Shown piece by piece: positions 59,773 through 60,074 of a stretch of DNA of 60,074 bases (position 1 is the stretch's first letter; every line of letters begins with the position of its first letter). The position numbers and the translations under genes were made by a program. The notes beneath the pieces were generated by a model that worked only from the letters and a program-made list of their open reading frames with translations, searched no databases and was not told the DNA's origin. The stretch is from an uncultured Prevotellaceae bacterium (GTDB lineage Bacteria > Bacteroidota > Bacteroidia > Bacteroidales > Bacteroidaceae), in assembly GCA_902765585.1 (NCBI GenBank), contig CACXAG010000032.1:1-60074 (forward strand), in the 5' to 3' direction.

Positions 59773-60074
59773 ATGGGCGAACGGGTACACAGAAGCATCA
59801 TGAACATCAAGGTCGGCATGGTATTCTATGTGCTGGGCTTGTTTTTGGCTTTCTTCTCCCGAAAGATATTCCTCGACTGTCTGGGTGCCGAGTTCATTGG
59901 ACTCACGGGTATGCTGATGAACATCATGTCGTTCCTCAGTGTGGCCGAACTAGGAATAGGTACCAGCATCGTCTACTTCCTCTACAAACCCCTGCAGGAA
60001 AACAACCACCAGAAAATCAACGAGGTAATGTCCATGCTGGCTTACCTCTACCGTTGCATTGGCTTCATCATCGG
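59773..60074 (+). CDS. Wzx-like polysaccharide flippase, 5' part
   Basis: The first 100 codons of a membrane protein that continues beyond the window. It begins MGERVHRSIMNIKVGMVFYV, with hydrophobic helices at about 13-30 and 45-70, a pattern typical of oligosaccharide flippases of the MATE/Wzx group (FLDCLGAEFIGLTGMLMNIM; VAELGIGTSIVYFLYKPL). It would move lipid-linked repeat units across the inner membrane. The 3' end is cut by the window edge. Confidence 0.8.
   Translation, partial: MGERVHRSIMNIKVGMVFYVLGLFLAFFSRKIFLDCLGAEFIGLTGMLMNIMSFLSVAELGIGTSIVYFLYKPLQENNHQKINEVMSMLAYLYRCIGFII

Overview
The window looks like a chromosomal segment of a Bacteroidales bacterium, most likely Prevotella or a close relative. 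The evidence is the gene content (nqrABCDEF, DUF1460, DUF4421, a TonB-dependent receptor with a Reg_prop/Y_Y_Y histidine kinase, a Bacteroidales-type L,D-transpeptidase) together with repeated Bacteroidetes -7 boxes of the form TAnnTTTG ahead of genes. It is mostly ordinary core genome, interrupted by repeat-rich gaps. I recognise no tRNA, rRNA, CRISPR array, insertion sequence or prophage.

Layout. 1-825: repeat-bounded gene debris. 826-7432 (minus): purine nucleoside phosphorylase and the complete Na+-translocating NADH:quinone reductase operon. 7596-12014 (plus): a very large TamB-like protein. 12158-12708: a ParE-type toxin-antitoxin pair. 12808-13996: remnants of a secreted protein and a degenerate 21-bp repeat array. 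13978-19246 (minus): FAD dehydrogenase, YkvA-like, DUF1460, DUF4421 and Gfo/Idh/MocA genes. 19338-31448 (plus): a membrane protein, hisB, then a run of signalling genes (receiver-PP2C phosphatase, membrane WD40 protein, two histidine kinases), a TonB-dependent receptor and a bile-acid/sodium-symporter-family transporter. 31449-32367: non-coding repeats. 32368-36181 (minus): TPR protein and gyrA. 36297-37990: structured leader, riboflavin synthase and endonuclease III. 37917-43678 (minus): Spy-like protein, anti-sigma-like protein, ECF sigma factor, L,D-transpeptidase, small secreted protein, RNase Z, a lipoprotein and MazG. 43770-46481: valS. 46570-48080 (minus): a xylulokinase gene broken by a 20-bp tandem duplication. 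48267-60074: an exopolysaccharide locus with an orphan receiver, sugar transferase, TolC-like protein, chain-length protein, polymerase, LTA-synthase-like enzyme, three GT2 glycosyltransferases and the start of a Wzx-like flippase.

Points of most interest. (1) In the two-kinase pair at 24243-27894 the membrane sensor kinase has Asp-Arg where the phospho-acceptor His-Glu should be, while the overlapping downstream gene is a soluble kinase with an intact His and no sensor. This suggests signalling in trans towards the neighbouring receiver-PP2C phosphatase. (2) Several unrelated genes carry short, in-frame, low-complexity insertions (tamB, the FAD dehydrogenase, valS, a GT2 gene, hisB), and a near-identical 79-bp segment supplies the start codon and signal peptide of two unrelated genes. 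Short DNA repeats may therefore be entering reading frames here. (3) The first of two tandem GT2 paralogues has lost all the catalytic motifs that its neighbour keeps.

Limits: everything was read by eye. Family names rest on recognised motifs, not searches, and repeat identities are hand alignments.
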